From Anoxybacillus sp. J5B_2022 (lineage in GTDB: Bacteria > Bacillota > Bacilli > Bacillales > Anoxybacillaceae): DNA of 64,000 bases. Below the pieces are notes generated by a model. The model did no database searches, had not been told where the DNA came from, and saw nothing but the letters and a program-made list of their open reading frames with translations. Position 1 is the first letter of the stretch. The number at the start of each line of letters is the position of its first letter. This document shows, piece by piece, positions 1 to 7,422 of the stretch. A program made the position numbers and the translations under genes. The stretch lies in NCBI RefSeq assembly GCF_026847645.1, contig NZ_JAPSMC010000008.1, positions 1 through 64,000 on the forward strand. Reading direction: 5' to 3'.

Positions 1-44
1 AAATAATAAATATAATAATAGATAATTGACACTCGTGATCACAT

Positions 45-533
45 TTATTTTGTCGCGATTGTCATCATAACCGTTTGACCACGCTGAACCGTTTTCGCCT
101 CAACTCTCTCTATATGTTCAATCGCATCACTATTTGTAATAATAATAGGTGTTATCATACTTTTCGCCTTCTGTTGGACGAGTGATAAATCAAACGTTAT
201 TAAACGATCCCCTACTTTCACACAATCTCCAGCTTGAACATGAACCTCGAATCCTTCGCCATTCATGCCGACCGTTTCTAGACCAATGTGAATTAAAATT
301 TCCAGTCCTCTTTTTGAGCGCAGGCCAATCGCATGCTTTGTCGGAAACACTTGAACGATCTCTCCATCAATCGGCGCAACAACAATTCCTTCTGTCGGCT
401 CAATCGCTACACCATCTCCCATCATTTTTTGTGCAAATACCGGATCCGGAACATTTTCGAGAGTAACGATATTTCCTGTCAACGGAGCAACGATCGCTTC
501 CTTTTCAGCTTTTTTGCGGAACCATTTAAACAT
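45..533 (-). CDS. PTS glucose-type EIIA phosphocarrier protein
   Basis: A 162-residue free-standing EIIA domain of the glucose family. It accepts phosphate from HPr on a histidine and passes it to an EIIB domain of a sugar permease in the cytoplasm; in Bacilli such proteins serve one or several EIIBC partners. The sequence shows the family order: an N-terminal APLTG segment, HAIGLRSKRG with the assisting His67, and ILIHIGLETV with the phospho-accepting His82. A GEGF-VHVQAGDCVKVGD loop follows, and the usual 160-170 aa length is met. No EIIBC gene is visible, so the sugar is unknown. The ATG follows a GAGAGGGGAT ribosome site. An antiterminator target and a terminator lie upstream, so expression is probably induced by a PTS sugar. 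Family call firm, substrate unknown. Confidence 0.93.
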   Translation of the reverse strand: MFKWFRKKAEKEAIVAPLTGNIVTLENVPDPVFAQKMMGDGVAIEPTEGIVVAPIDGEIVQVFPTKHAIGLRSKRGLEILIHIGLETVGMNGEGFEVHVQAGDCVKVGDRLITFDLSLVQQKAKSMITPIIITNSDAIEHIERVEAKTVQRGQTVMMTIATK

Positions 534-571
534 GCTGAAATCCCCTCTCTAGGAAAAATTTTGAAAAAGAA

Positions 572-621
572 AAGACCTAAAACGCATGAAAGAGCTACTT
601 CTTTCATCCGTTTTAGGTCTT
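572..621 (-). terminator. leader terminator upstream of the EIIA gene
   Basis: On the minus strand a 22-bp inverted repeat with one C:C mismatch (arms 572-593 and 600-621, six-base loop) is followed directly by a TTTTCTTTTTC tract. It lies between the EIIA promoter and its start codon, so it would stop transcription before the gene. Its 5' arm overlaps the end of the RAT element at 616-645, so the two structures exclude each other. Confidence 0.85.
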
Positions 622-645
622 GCCTGCAACGTGCAGTCACAATCC
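616..645 (-). promoter_or_regulatory. RAT element (BglG/LicT-family antiterminator target)
   Basis: Read on the minus strand, the 30 bases begin GGATTGTGACTGC and end GCAGGCAAGACC. This matches the imperfect-hairpin ribonucleic antiterminator consensus bound by SacY/SacT/LicT-type proteins (GGATTGTTACTGC...GCAGGCAAAACC, recalled from known sites). The last six bases are shared with the terminator stem, which is the hallmark of this switch. The cognate antiterminator gene is not in the window. Confidence 0.85.
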
Positions 646-669
646 CACGTATATCCGCTTTCGATTACT

Positions 670-698
670 AGACTAAAGCACGCGCTTTCATTTGTCAA
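670..698 (-). promoter_or_regulatory. putative sigma-A promoter of the EIIA gene
   Basis: Minus strand: a perfect TTGACA -35 (698-693), 17-bp spacer, and TAGTCT as -10 (675-670). It sits just upstream of the RAT element, where a leader RNA should begin. A weak cre-like TGAAAGCGCG lies in the spacer, but it matches the CcpA consensus poorly. Confidence 0.6.
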
Positions 699-758
699 AC
701 AGATTTTTTTGTATGGTAAAATGGAAGGTAACAACGAAGATGAAACGGAGTGGATGTG

Positions 759-1985
759 ATGAATCCTTTTGCCACTCATTTTGATAGTTTAGAAGAGTTC
801 GCAGATCGGGTAAGTGAAGTATTACAATGTCCGATTACAATCGAAGATGCCAACCATCGGCTTATCGCTTACAGCACTCATGAACATTATACCGATCCAG
901 CACGTACAGCGACGATTATTAACCGGCGCGTTCCCGAAAAAGTCATCAACAGCCTATGGCGAGAAGGAGTCATTCCAAAATTATTGAGCAATAGTGAACC
1001 GATTCGCGTAGAAATGATTTCGGAAGTGGGGCTTGGCAATCGCATCGCCATTTCCATTTGGAAAAACAAAGAAGTATTAGGGTTTATTTGGGCGATTGAA
1101 ATGGAGCAAACATGGACAGAGGAACAATTTGAACTGCTGAAGCAAGCTGCTAAAGCAGCGAAAAATTTGCTTCTTCAGCTGCAAATTCGCAAACATAAAA
1201 AAGAAGAACGAATACAGGAGTTTTTTTGGAAATTGTTGACGGGGCATTTTTCATCGCACAATGATATTATCCAACAATGCCACGTATTAAACATTCCCGT
1301 CTATCCGTTCTCTTCCGTCGTCATTTTTCATTTTAAACAAGAAATTCAACCACAAGTTGAACGGCAAATCGACTATTTACTAAAAACAACGCAACAGCTT
1401 GCTGTCCCGCTTTATACGATCGACCATCACCGCCTGACTTTGCTTGCCGCCCCAAAATCAAACGCCAATGCACAAGCGGACATTAAACGGTTTTTGCGTT
1501 CGTTTATTGCGCAAATGAACGAACGGTTTCGCATTGAAGTGACCGATGGTGCATTCGGGAGTATATACGAATGCTATACTAAAATTGAAAAAAGCTATAA
1601 AGAAGCGCAAACGGTTTTAAACATGAAACGGGCATTTTCCCACGATTTAGGAAATGTTCAAAGCTATCAAGAGCTTGGCATGTATCAATTTTTTGATTTG
1701 CTTCTTGAAAAAAAACGGGATGGGGATTTTTACAATGAAACGTTAGAGAAGCTCAAACAATATGATAATCGCCACCATGCTTCTTTAGTCAAAACGATTG
1801 AAACGTTTCTCGACCACGACAGCAACGTCAACGAAACGGCGAAAGCGCTCAATATTCATCCAAACACGCTTGCCTATCGGCTCAAGCGCATCGCTGAAAT
1901 CGGCGAAATTGACTTGCATGACATGAACCAAAAAGTAAAGTTGTATATCGATGTGAAACTCGCGAAGTATGAAGCATCGCATTAA
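759..1985 (+). CDS. adeR: PucR-family transcriptional activator of alanine dehydrogenase
   Basis: About 408 residues. The N-terminal half looks like a small-molecule sensor region. The C-terminus carries the PucR-type helix-turn-helix: ETFLDHDSNVNETAKALNIH then NTLAYRLKRI, about residues 345-385. Its place directly upstream of ald matches B. subtilis adeR (yukF), which activates ald. A GTG at 750 is also in frame, but the GGAG at 747-750 is well spaced for the ATG at 759, giving MNPFATHF. The stop codon lies inside the terminator stem. Family certain; the adeR name rests on gene context. Confidence 0.88.
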   Translation: MNPFATHFDSLEEFADRVSEVLQCPITIEDANHRLIAYSTHEHYTDPARTATIINRRVPEKVINSLWREGVIPKLLSNSEPIRVEMISEVGLGNRIAISIWKNKEVLGFIWAIEMEQTWTEEQFELLKQAAKAAKNLLLQLQIRKHKKEERIQEFFWKLLTGHFSSHNDIIQQCHVLNIPVYPFSSVVIFHFKQEIQPQVERQIDYLLKTTQQLAVPLYTIDHHRLTLLAAPKSNANAQADIKRFLRSFIAQMNERFRIEVTDGAFGSIYECYTKIEKSYKEAQTVLNMKRAFSHDLGNVQSYQELGMYQFFDLLLEKKRDGDFYNETLEKLKQYDNRHHASLVKTIETFLDHDSNVNETAKALNIHPNTLAYRLKRIAEIGEIDLHDMNQKVKLYIDVKLAKYEASH

Positions 1986-2024
1986 TTTTGTGGATTTCCA
2001 CAAAATCATGCGATGTCTTTTTTT
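1975..2024 (+). terminator. terminator after adeR
   Basis: Two stacked stems, CATCGCAT/ATGCGATG (1975-1982/2008-2015) and ATTTTGTGG/CCACAAAAT inside it, followed by CTTTTTTTC. The adeR stop codon (1983-1985) is part of the structure. Confidence 0.85.
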
Positions 2025-2098
2025 CTTCTTAACAAATAAAAACTGACGCAGACTGTGTATACTACAAATTAAGAACATACGAGGGAGGAACTCAATTT

Positions 2099-3232
2099 AT
2101 GATTATCGGTGTACCAAAGGAAATAAAAAATAACGAAAACCGCGTGGCGATTACTCCTGCAGGGGTCATGTCATTCGTTCAAGCCGGTCATACCGTGATC
2201 ATTGAAAAGGATGCAGGGATTGGAAGCGGTTTTACAAATGAAGACTATGCAAGCGCCGGCGCCCAAATCATCGATCATGCGCAAGATGTGTGGGCGCAAG
2301 CCGATATGGTGATGAAAGTAAAAGAACCGCTCGCAAGCGAATACGGCTATTTCCGTCCGGGATTAGTGTTATTCACTTACTTGCATCTTGCGGCAGAGCC
2401 AGAACTCGCGCGCGCATTAAAAGAAAAAGGCGTCACGGCGATCGCCTATGAAACGGTGCAAGTCGGCCGCACGCTTCCTCTTCTTACGCCGATGAGCGAA
2501 GTCGCAGGCCGCATGGCAGCGCAAATCGGCGCGCAATTTTTAGAAAAACCAAAAGGCGGAAAAGGTATTCTTCTTGGCGGCGTTCCAGGAGTCAGCCGCG
2601 GGAAAGTAACGATCATCGGCGGCGGTGTCGTCGGTACGAACGCAGCGAAAGTCGCAATCGGTTTAGGCGCAGACGTCACGATCATCGACTTAAGCGCAGA
2701 TCGTCTTCGTGAGTTAGACGATATTTTCGGCAACCAAATTAAAACATTAATGTCTAACCCAATGAACATTGCCCAAGCGGTGGCGGAATCTGACCTTGTC
2801 ATCGGCGCGGTATTAATTCCAGGGGCAAAAGCGCCAAAACTTGTCACAGAAGAAATGGTAAAAGCAATGACACCAGGTTCGGTCATCGTCGACGTTGCGA
2901 TTGACCAAGGCGGAATCGTCGAAACGAGCGACCACGTCACGACACACGACAACCCAACGTACGTAAAACACGGCGTTGTTCACTATGCGGTAGCGAACAT
3001 GCCTGGTGCGGTTCCAAGAACATCGACGATCGCATTAACGAACGTGACAATTCCATATGCATTACAAATCGCCAATAAAGGCGTCCGCCAAGCAATCGCG
3101 GATAACCCGGCATTAAAACTTGGCGTCAACGTCGCAGCTGGCGAAATCACATACGAAGCAGTTGCCCGCGACCTCGGCTACAACTACGTTCCAGTCGACG
3201 AAGCGTTCGGAAAACAACTTATGGCCAATTAA
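2099..3232 (+). CDS. ald: alanine dehydrogenase
   Basis: 377 residues, the normal length. Catalyses NAD-dependent oxidative deamination of L-alanine to pyruvate and ammonia as a cytoplasmic hexamer; in bacilli it is needed for alanine use and supports sporulation. Visible motifs are the N-terminal [20 protein letters not shown], the substrate lysine region MVMKVKEP near residue 75, the Rossmann glycine motif [15 protein letters not shown] near 170, and [10 protein letters not shown] around 270. The start has a GGGAGGAA ribosome site. A TATACT -10 candidate is at 2058-2063. It lies downstream of adeR and separated from it by a terminator, so it is probably transcribed from its own AdeR-activated promoter. 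Confidence 0.98.
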   Translation: MIIGVPKEIKNNENRVAITPAGVMSFVQAGHTVIIEKDAGIGSGFTNEDYASAGAQIIDHAQDVWAQADMVMKVKEPLASEYGYFRPGLVLFTYLHLAAEPELARALKEKGVTAIAYETVQVGRTLPLLTPMSEVAGRMAAQIGAQFLEKPKGGKGILLGGVPGVSRGKVTIIGGGVVGTNAAKVAIGLGADVTIIDLSADRLRELDDIFGNQIKTLMSNPMNIAQAVAESDLVIGAVLIPGAKAPKLVTEEMVKAMTPGSVIVDVAIDQGGIVETSDHVTTHDNPTYVKHGVVHYAVANMPGAVPRTSTIALTNVTIPYALQIANKGVRQAIADNPALKLGVNVAAGEITYEAVARDLGYNYVPVDEAFGKQLMAN

Positions 3233-3237
3233 TAACA

Positions 3238-3274
3238 AAAACACCGTTCCTTAGTCATAGGAATGGTGTTTTTT
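3238..3274 (+). terminator. terminator of ald
   Basis: Stem AAACACCgTTCC / GGAAtGGTGTTT with a TTAGTCATA-type loop, followed by six T, starting just after the ald stop. Confidence 0.9.
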
Positions 3275-3533
3275 ATATACTATTTTACATTATTAACTAG
3301 ACCATAACAAAACTAAAAAACAATAATACGTAACTTAGAAATAATTTTACCAAAAAAATAAATACCTATTAACTCTTTTTTTTCGATAAATTTATTTTCA
3401 CACAATATATTTATGTTGTTTTTTTACTTTTTAGAATTTATAATATATTTCATGAAGAAGCTACATATACTAGTTAAAGATACATTTTGGGTGTTTTTCT
3501 AAATGTTTCAAAAAATTATTTTTATAAAAAGTA
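3275..3533. other. AT-rich gene-free spacer
   Basis: About 260 bp with very high A+T between the ald terminator and the transporter promoter. No ribosome site with a credible reading frame and no long inverted repeat is visible. It may hold regulator sites or upstream promoter elements for the following operon, but none can be named from the sequence. Confidence 0.5.
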
Positions 3534-3562
3534 TTGCATAAATAAATAAAGATTGATAGTAT
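3534..3562 (+). promoter_or_regulatory. putative promoter of the artPQR-type operon
   Basis: TTGCAT (3534-3539), 17-bp spacer, TAGTAT (3557-3562), followed by a second AT-rich hexamer. The TTGCATAAATAAATAAAG stretch loosely resembles an ArgR/AhrC box, but the match is too loose to rely on. A 7-bp inverted repeat (CAGTGTC 3578-3584 / GACACTG 3605-3611) is present in the leader. Confidence 0.45.
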
Positions 3563-3664
3563 GATAATCGTCTTAGTCAGTGTCACAAACCAAAAATCGC
3601 ACCAGACACTGGATAAATATAAAATTTCATTTATTTTTTTTATACAAAAGGGGGAAGAAAACAG

Positions 3665-4477
3665 ATGAAAAAAGGATTGGTGTTTGCCGTCATCCTTGCG
3701 CTGTTTGTTGCTTTAGCAGGATGCGGCGGAAAATCAGCGGAGCAAACTTCGGGAAGCGGTGAAGCGAAGAAAAAGGTAATTGTCGGCACCGATGCTGCGT
3801 TTGCGCCGTTTGAGTACATGGATAAAGGCAAAATTGTTGGTTTTGACGTCGATTTCTTGGATGCCGTCATGAAAGAAGCTGGCCTTGACTATGAATTGAA
3901 AAACATCGGCTGGGATCCGCTATTTGCAGCGCTACAAGAAGGAAAAGAAATCGATTTAGCAATTTCTGGTATTACAATTAACGATAAGCGGAAACAAACG
4001 TACGATTTCTCTGTTCCTTACTTTGAATCGACTCATATGATTCTTGTAAAAAAAGACAGCCCAATCAAAAACGCGCTTGACTTAAAAGGAAAAGTTGTTG
4101 GCGTGCAAAACGGAACAACCGGACAAGAAGCGGTTGAAAAATTGTTTGGGGCAGAAAACAAAAATATTAAAAAATTTGAAAACACCGTTGTGGCGATTAT
4201 GGACCTTTTAAACGGCGGCGTTGACGCGGTTGTAACAGACAACGCAGTCGCGAACGAATATGTGAAAAACAACCCTGATAAAAAATTAAAAGCGATCGAA
4301 GACCCAACAAATTTTGAATCCGAGTTTTACGGACTTATGTTCCCGAAAGGAAGCGACTTAAAGCCGAAAGTCGATGAAGCGATTAAAAAAGTGATCGAAA
4401 GCGGCAAATATGCAGAAATCTATAAAAAATGGTTCGGAATTGAACCAAAAGTCGATAACTTACTCAAACAGCAATAA
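3665..4477 (+). CDS. artP: amino acid ABC transporter substrate-binding lipoprotein (ArtP/ArtJ type)
   Basis: 270 residues. The lipoprotein signal MKKGLVFAVILALFVALAGC has its lipobox cysteine at residue 20, so the protein is anchored outside the membrane. The mature part is a type II periplasmic-type binding fold: GTDAAFAPFEYMD ligand-pocket motif near 40, GFDVDFLDAV, DLAISGITIND, then KVVGVQNGTTGQE and the AVVTDNAVANEYV segment. Closest by memory are ArtJ of G. stearothermophilus and ArtP of B. subtilis, which bind arginine and other basic amino acids. The aspartate-rich pocket motifs fit a basic ligand, but specificity is inferred. First gene of a three-gene operon. Confidence 0.85.
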   Translation: MKKGLVFAVILALFVALAGCGGKSAEQTSGSGEAKKKVIVGTDAAFAPFEYMDKGKIVGFDVDFLDAVMKEAGLDYELKNIGWDPLFAALQEGKEIDLAISGITINDKRKQTYDFSVPYFESTHMILVKKDSPIKNALDLKGKVVGVQNGTTGQEAVEKLFGAENKNIKKFENTVVAIMDLLNGGVDAVVTDNAVANEYVKNNPDKKLKAIEDPTNFESEFYGLMFPKGSDLKPKVDEAIKKVIESGKYAEIYKKWFGIEPKVDNLLKQQ

Positions 4478-4487
4478 CATATCGGTA

Positions 4488-4531
4488 AAAAATTGCGTAA
4501 CTATCCATCGCTAGTTACGCAATTTTTATAA
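4488..4531 (+). terminator. intercistronic hairpin between binding protein and permease genes
   Basis: Perfect 16-bp inverted repeat (4488-4503 / 4512-4527, eight-base loop) ending in TTTTT. It is a leaky terminator or mRNA 3'-end stabiliser. This arrangement commonly yields more binding protein than permease. Confidence 0.8.
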
Positions 4532-4545
4532 GAAAGGTGAGGAGA

Positions 4546-5202
4546 ATGGATTTTCGTTTTGATATTATCCAAGAATACGCCCCGTTTTTCCTGCAAGGCT
4601 TGCTATTAACCATTGTCGTATCTATCATTTCTATTATTGTCGGCTCGATTCTTGGGCTCGTCATCGGGCTTGGCAAAATGTCCAAGAAACGGCTCATCCG
4701 CCTTCCATTTGAATGGTATGTTAACTTTTTTCGCGGAACGCCTTTATTAGTACAAATGTTAATCATTCACTTTGGATTAATGCCTATTCTCTTTTCGCAA
4801 CCGAGCGGAACTGTTTCACTTGCAGTGTCTTTATCATTGAACTCCGCTGCTTATGTAGCAGAAATTTTCCGTGCGGGAATTCAATCGATTGATAAAGGGC
4901 AAATGGAAGCGGCTCGTTCGCTCGGGATGACGCACACGCAGGCGATGCGCTACATTATTTTGCCGCAGGCGTTAAAGCGGATGATTCCGCCGTTTGGAAA
5001 CGAGTTTATCGTCTTAATTAAAGACTCTTCTCTCGGCGTGGTCATTGCTGCTCCTGAATTAATGTATTGGGGAAAAGCGGCACAAGGGCAATATTACCGC
5101 GTGTGGGAGCCATATTTAACGGTTTCATTCATTTATTTGATTTTAACCCTTTCCCTCAGTAAACTACTACATTATTTGGAAAGGAAGTATTCGACGCAAT
5201 GA
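4546..5202 (+). CDS. artQ: amino acid ABC transporter permease
   Basis: About 218 residues from the ATG at 4546, which has AAAGGTGAGG upstream; the GTG at 4537 lies within that ribosome site and is less likely. Polar amino acid transporter inner-membrane subunit (HisM/GlnP family) with about five membrane helices. The conserved cytoplasmic EAA loop [20 protein letters not shown], around residues 125-145, contacts the ATPase. [13 protein letters not shown] near 65 is the typical family start signature. Translationally coupled to the ATPase gene by a 4-base overlap. Confidence 0.93.
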   Translation: MDFRFDIIQEYAPFFLQGLLLTIVVSIISIIVGSILGLVIGLGKMSKKRLIRLPFEWYVNFFRGTPLLVQMLIIHFGLMPILFSQPSGTVSLAVSLSLNSAAYVAEIFRAGIQSIDKGQMEAARSLGMTHTQAMRYIILPQALKRMIPPFGNEFIVLIKDSSLGVVIAAPELMYWGKAAQGQYYRVWEPYLTVSFIYLILTLSLSKLLHYLERKYSTQ

Positions 5203-5921
5203 TTAAAGTGACGAATTTAAAAAAATCATTTGGCCATTTACAAGTATTAAAAGGAATTAACGCACATATTAAAGAACGAGAAGTCGTCGTTGTCATCGGT
5301 CCTTCCGGTTCAGGAAAATCAACGTTTTTACGCTGTTTGAACTTGCTTGAAGATTTTGATGAAGGCGATATTGTGATTGACGGATTTCATTTGAAAGACA
5401 AAAACACGGACATTAATAAAGTGCGCGAAGAAGTCGGCATGGTATTCCAAAGATTCAACTTGTTCCCCCATATGACCGTGCTTGATAACATTACGTTAGC
5501 ACCGTTGAAAGTGCGCAAATGGCCGCTTGAAAAAGCGAAAGCCACGGCAATGGAGCTGTTGAAGAAAGTCGGTCTGCAAGATAAAGCAAACGTCTATCCG
5601 GATTCATTATCCGGTGGGCAGGCGCAACGTGTCGCGATCGCCCGCGCATTAGCGATGGAACCGAAAGTGATGTTGTTTGACGAACCGACTTCCGCTTTAG
5701 ACCCTGAAATGGTCGGGGAAGTATTAGCCGTTATGAAACAGCTCGCGAACGAAGGAATGACGATGGTTGTCGTCACCCACGAAATGGGTTTTGCCCGCGA
5801 AGTCGGCGACCGCGTCCTCTTTATGGACGGCGGCTACATCGTCGAAGAAGGAACGCCAAGCGACATTTTCGACAACCCGCAGCACGAACGGACGAAAGCA
5901 TTTCTATCAAAAGTGTTATAG
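5199..5921 (+). CDS. artR: amino acid ABC transporter ATP-binding protein
   Basis: 240 residues. Cytoplasmic ATPase that drives the ArtPQ importer. It shows Walker [10 protein letters not shown] (about 32-40), the Q-loop [14 protein letters not shown], signature [16 protein letters not shown], Walker [15 protein letters not shown] and the switch histidine [12 protein letters not shown]. This is the typical GlnQ/HisP/ArtR polar amino acid group. The start ATGA overlaps the permease stop. A terminator follows. Confidence 0.95.
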   Translation: MIKVTNLKKSFGHLQVLKGINAHIKEREVVVVIGPSGSGKSTFLRCLNLLEDFDEGDIVIDGFHLKDKNTDINKVREEVGMVFQRFNLFPHMTVLDNITLAPLKVRKWPLEKAKATAMELLKKVGLQDKANVYPDSLSGGQAQRVAIARALAMEPKVMLFDEPTSALDPEMVGEVLAVMKQLANEGMTMVVVTHEMGFAREVGDRVLFMDGGYIVEEGTPSDIFDNPQHERTKAFLSKVL

Positions 5922-5929
5922 AAACCTCT

Positions 5930-5969
5930 CATCCACCTTATTTCGTAAAAGGTGGATGTTCTATTAAAT
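5930..5969 (+). terminator. terminator of the artPQR-type operon
   Basis: Perfect 10-bp stem CATCCACCTT (5930-5939) / AAGGTGGATG (5949-5958), followed by the T-containing TTCTATTAAAT. The T tract is weak. Confidence 0.6.
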
Positions 5970-6202
5970 CAGAATCAATTTTATTTACAGAACTATTTGT
6001 ATCTTTAATAATTCCACCTGTCTCCTAGAGCTGGAGCCTCCTCCAAAGATTTCAAGCATCCATTCTCGCACCTAGATACACGCCGGAAGTATGCCCGATC
6101 GCCTCTCAGCCCTTTTGTATCAAGGGATCAGAGGCATTTTGTTTACCTATTCACTGTCAAACTCGTGGTCTTCAAGTAGTCGATTTATGCGTTGTACAGC
6201 AA
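5970..6202. other. gene-free stretch with an imperfect inverted repeat
   Basis: No convincing gene. The GC-richer block 6020-6140 has an imperfect repeat GCCTCT (6101-6106) / AGAGGC (6130-6135) with internal CCTT/AAGG pairing, followed by ATTTTGTTT, so it could terminate plus-strand transcription. Short interrupted frames exist on both strands, and it could be a decayed gene or insertion-sequence end. Nothing recognisable was found. Confidence 0.35.
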
Positions 6203-6237
6203 TAAAAAAAGGTGTCCTAACCCTTTTGAGGACACCT
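6203..6237 (-). terminator. terminator of the circular bacteriocin operon
   Basis: Minus strand: GGTGTCCTCA paired with TAGGACACC, followed by TTTTTTTATT, starting eight bases after the ATPase stop codon. It marks the end of the bacteriocin operon. Confidence 0.9.
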
Positions 6238-6244
6238 CCCCGCT

Positions 6245-6898
6245 TTACCAGATGCCTTCCTTTCTCACCGGACGAGCAAGTGTCAATACACGCGCACTAG
6301 GGAACTTGTCTTGATAGACATGGGAAGCAATGATATACGATGCACCACGGTTTTCCGTTTGAATCCATTCCGCTAGTATGTCCCGGGTGGTCACATCAAG
6401 CGAGTTAAACGGCTCATCCATTAAATACAATTCCACAGGCCGTCCTAAAGCAATCGCGATATGCAACTTTTGCAACGTCCCAAGCGAATATTGATCAACG
6501 GGAAGAGCTAGCCAATCCGCCATCCCTAATGTATGACAAATCGCTTCTACCTTTTGGTAATATGCGCGATCTAATCGCCATAAAAGCCGAAAACATTCGA
6601 TATTTTCATAGCCTGTCAGTTTAGAAAATAAAGGGGGTTCAGCCGTTACGTACGATATATAGCGGCGTATCGCAACCAGCTGAATCGGATTTCCTTTATA
6701 ATAAGCACGGTAGGTCAAATGGCCATTAGAAAGCAAGCCAGCGATAATCTGTAATAACGTTGTTTTCCCAATGCCATTTGGACCTGTTAGGAAAATCGTT
6801 TCCCCTTTCAAAACGTCGAAGGAAAACTGGTCAAAAATGAGCGTTTTTCCATCATAACTATATGTTAAATTTTGCAATAAAAAAAGCGGTTCGTCCAC
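6245..6898 (-). CDS. ABC transporter ATP-binding protein of the circular bacteriocin cluster (CirD-like)
   Basis: 217 residues. Has Walker A GPNGIGKTT (about 39-47), an atypical signature YSLGTLQKLHIAIAL in place of LSGGQ, Walker B LYLMDEPFNSLD and the switch segment YIIASHV. In circularin A and AS-48 clusters a single ATPase of this size works with the membrane proteins in export, maturation or producer protection. The start is a GTG eight bases after a strong AGGAGGGAA site. It lies 11 bases downstream of the DUF95-like gene and is last in the operon. ATPase identity firm; role by context. Confidence 0.88.
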   Translation of the reverse strand: MDEPLFLLQNLTYSYDGKTLIFDQFSFDVLKGETIFLTGPNGIGKTTLLQIIAGLLSNGHLTYRAYYKGNPIQLVAIRRYISYVTAEPPLFSKLTGYENIECFRLLWRLDRAYYQKVEAICHTLGMADWLALPVDQYSLGTLQKLHIAIALGRPVELYLMDEPFNSLDVTTRDILAEWIQTENRGASYIIASHVYQDKFPSARVLTLARPVRKEGIW

Positions 6899-6909
6899 AA
6901 CATTCCCTC

Positions 6910-7422
6910 CTATGCGTGTGACACAGTAGCCTCAATAAGCGCAGATATTACCAATAGTACGGAAGCTGCCGCGAATAACAAAACAACATCACGTATATGA
7001 AGCGGTTCTGTCTCCTCAGCTCGTGCTCTTTTTTTCACAATGTGGAGCAATCGCCATGTTTCATATCCTAACGTACAAAACAGCAAATGGCTCATGATTT
7101 CTGTAATTCCATGGGGAAGGATGCCCGTTATAATAGGGTGCAATCCATACCCTTTCATGACCCCTTTCACAATGGCTCCTAACATTGCTGCATTATAGGC
7201 GAGATAAACTGTATTTACGACTCCTAATGTCAACCATCCGCCAAACATCAGAATCGCCCCGACCATAAAGTTGTGGGCTAGAGTCGGCCAAAACGCCATG
7301 GAATTTGGATGGATCGTTAATTTTTCAGAAACAATGACCGCACCGAAAGCAAAACATATCCCATATACGGCCAGCGATACACAAAAATATGGCAGATGGC
7401 TGCGAATGGTTCTCCCGATCAT
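6910..7422 (-). CDS. SpoIIM/DUF95-like membrane protein of the circular bacteriocin cluster (CirC-like)
   Basis: 170 residues with about four or five membrane helices. The family marker ILPHGITEIMSHLLF (about 100-114) matches the LPHG.xE motif of the SpoIIM/DUF95 superfamily, and GGWLTLGVVNTVYLAYNAAMLG precedes it as usual. A DUF95 protein of this length is a constant partner in AS-48 and circularin A type clusters, where it is needed for production and adds to self-protection. The ATG overlaps the stop of the upstream gene by four bases. This is not the sporulation SpoIIM itself: it is shorter and the context is different. Confidence 0.85.
   Translation of the reverse strand: MIGRTIRSHLPYFCVSLAVYGICFAFGAVIVSEKLTIHPNSMAFWPTLAHNFMVGAILMFGGWLTLGVVNTVYLAYNAAMLGAIVKGVMKGYGLHPIITGILPHGITEIMSHLLFCTLGYETWRLLHIVKKRARAEETEPLHIRDVVLLFAAASVLLVISALIEATVSHA

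Noticed and set aside
681-694. TGAAAGCGCGTGCT considered as a CcpA (cre) site.
   Set aside because: At least three mismatches to the cre consensus.
2446-2952. Open minus-strand frame of 168 codons opposite ald.
   Set aside because: Antisense of a conserved enzyme; its amino-acid composition is Ser/Pro/Thr-rich as expected for a shadow frame.
6020-6140. GGCTGAGAGG on the minus strand considered as part of a TPP riboswitch.
   Set aside because: The second conserved part (ACCTGATCTGG-type) is missing and no thiamine gene follows.
6910-7422. DUF95 protein considered as sporulation SpoIIM.
   Set aside because: Too short, and it is operon-coupled to bacteriocin genes.
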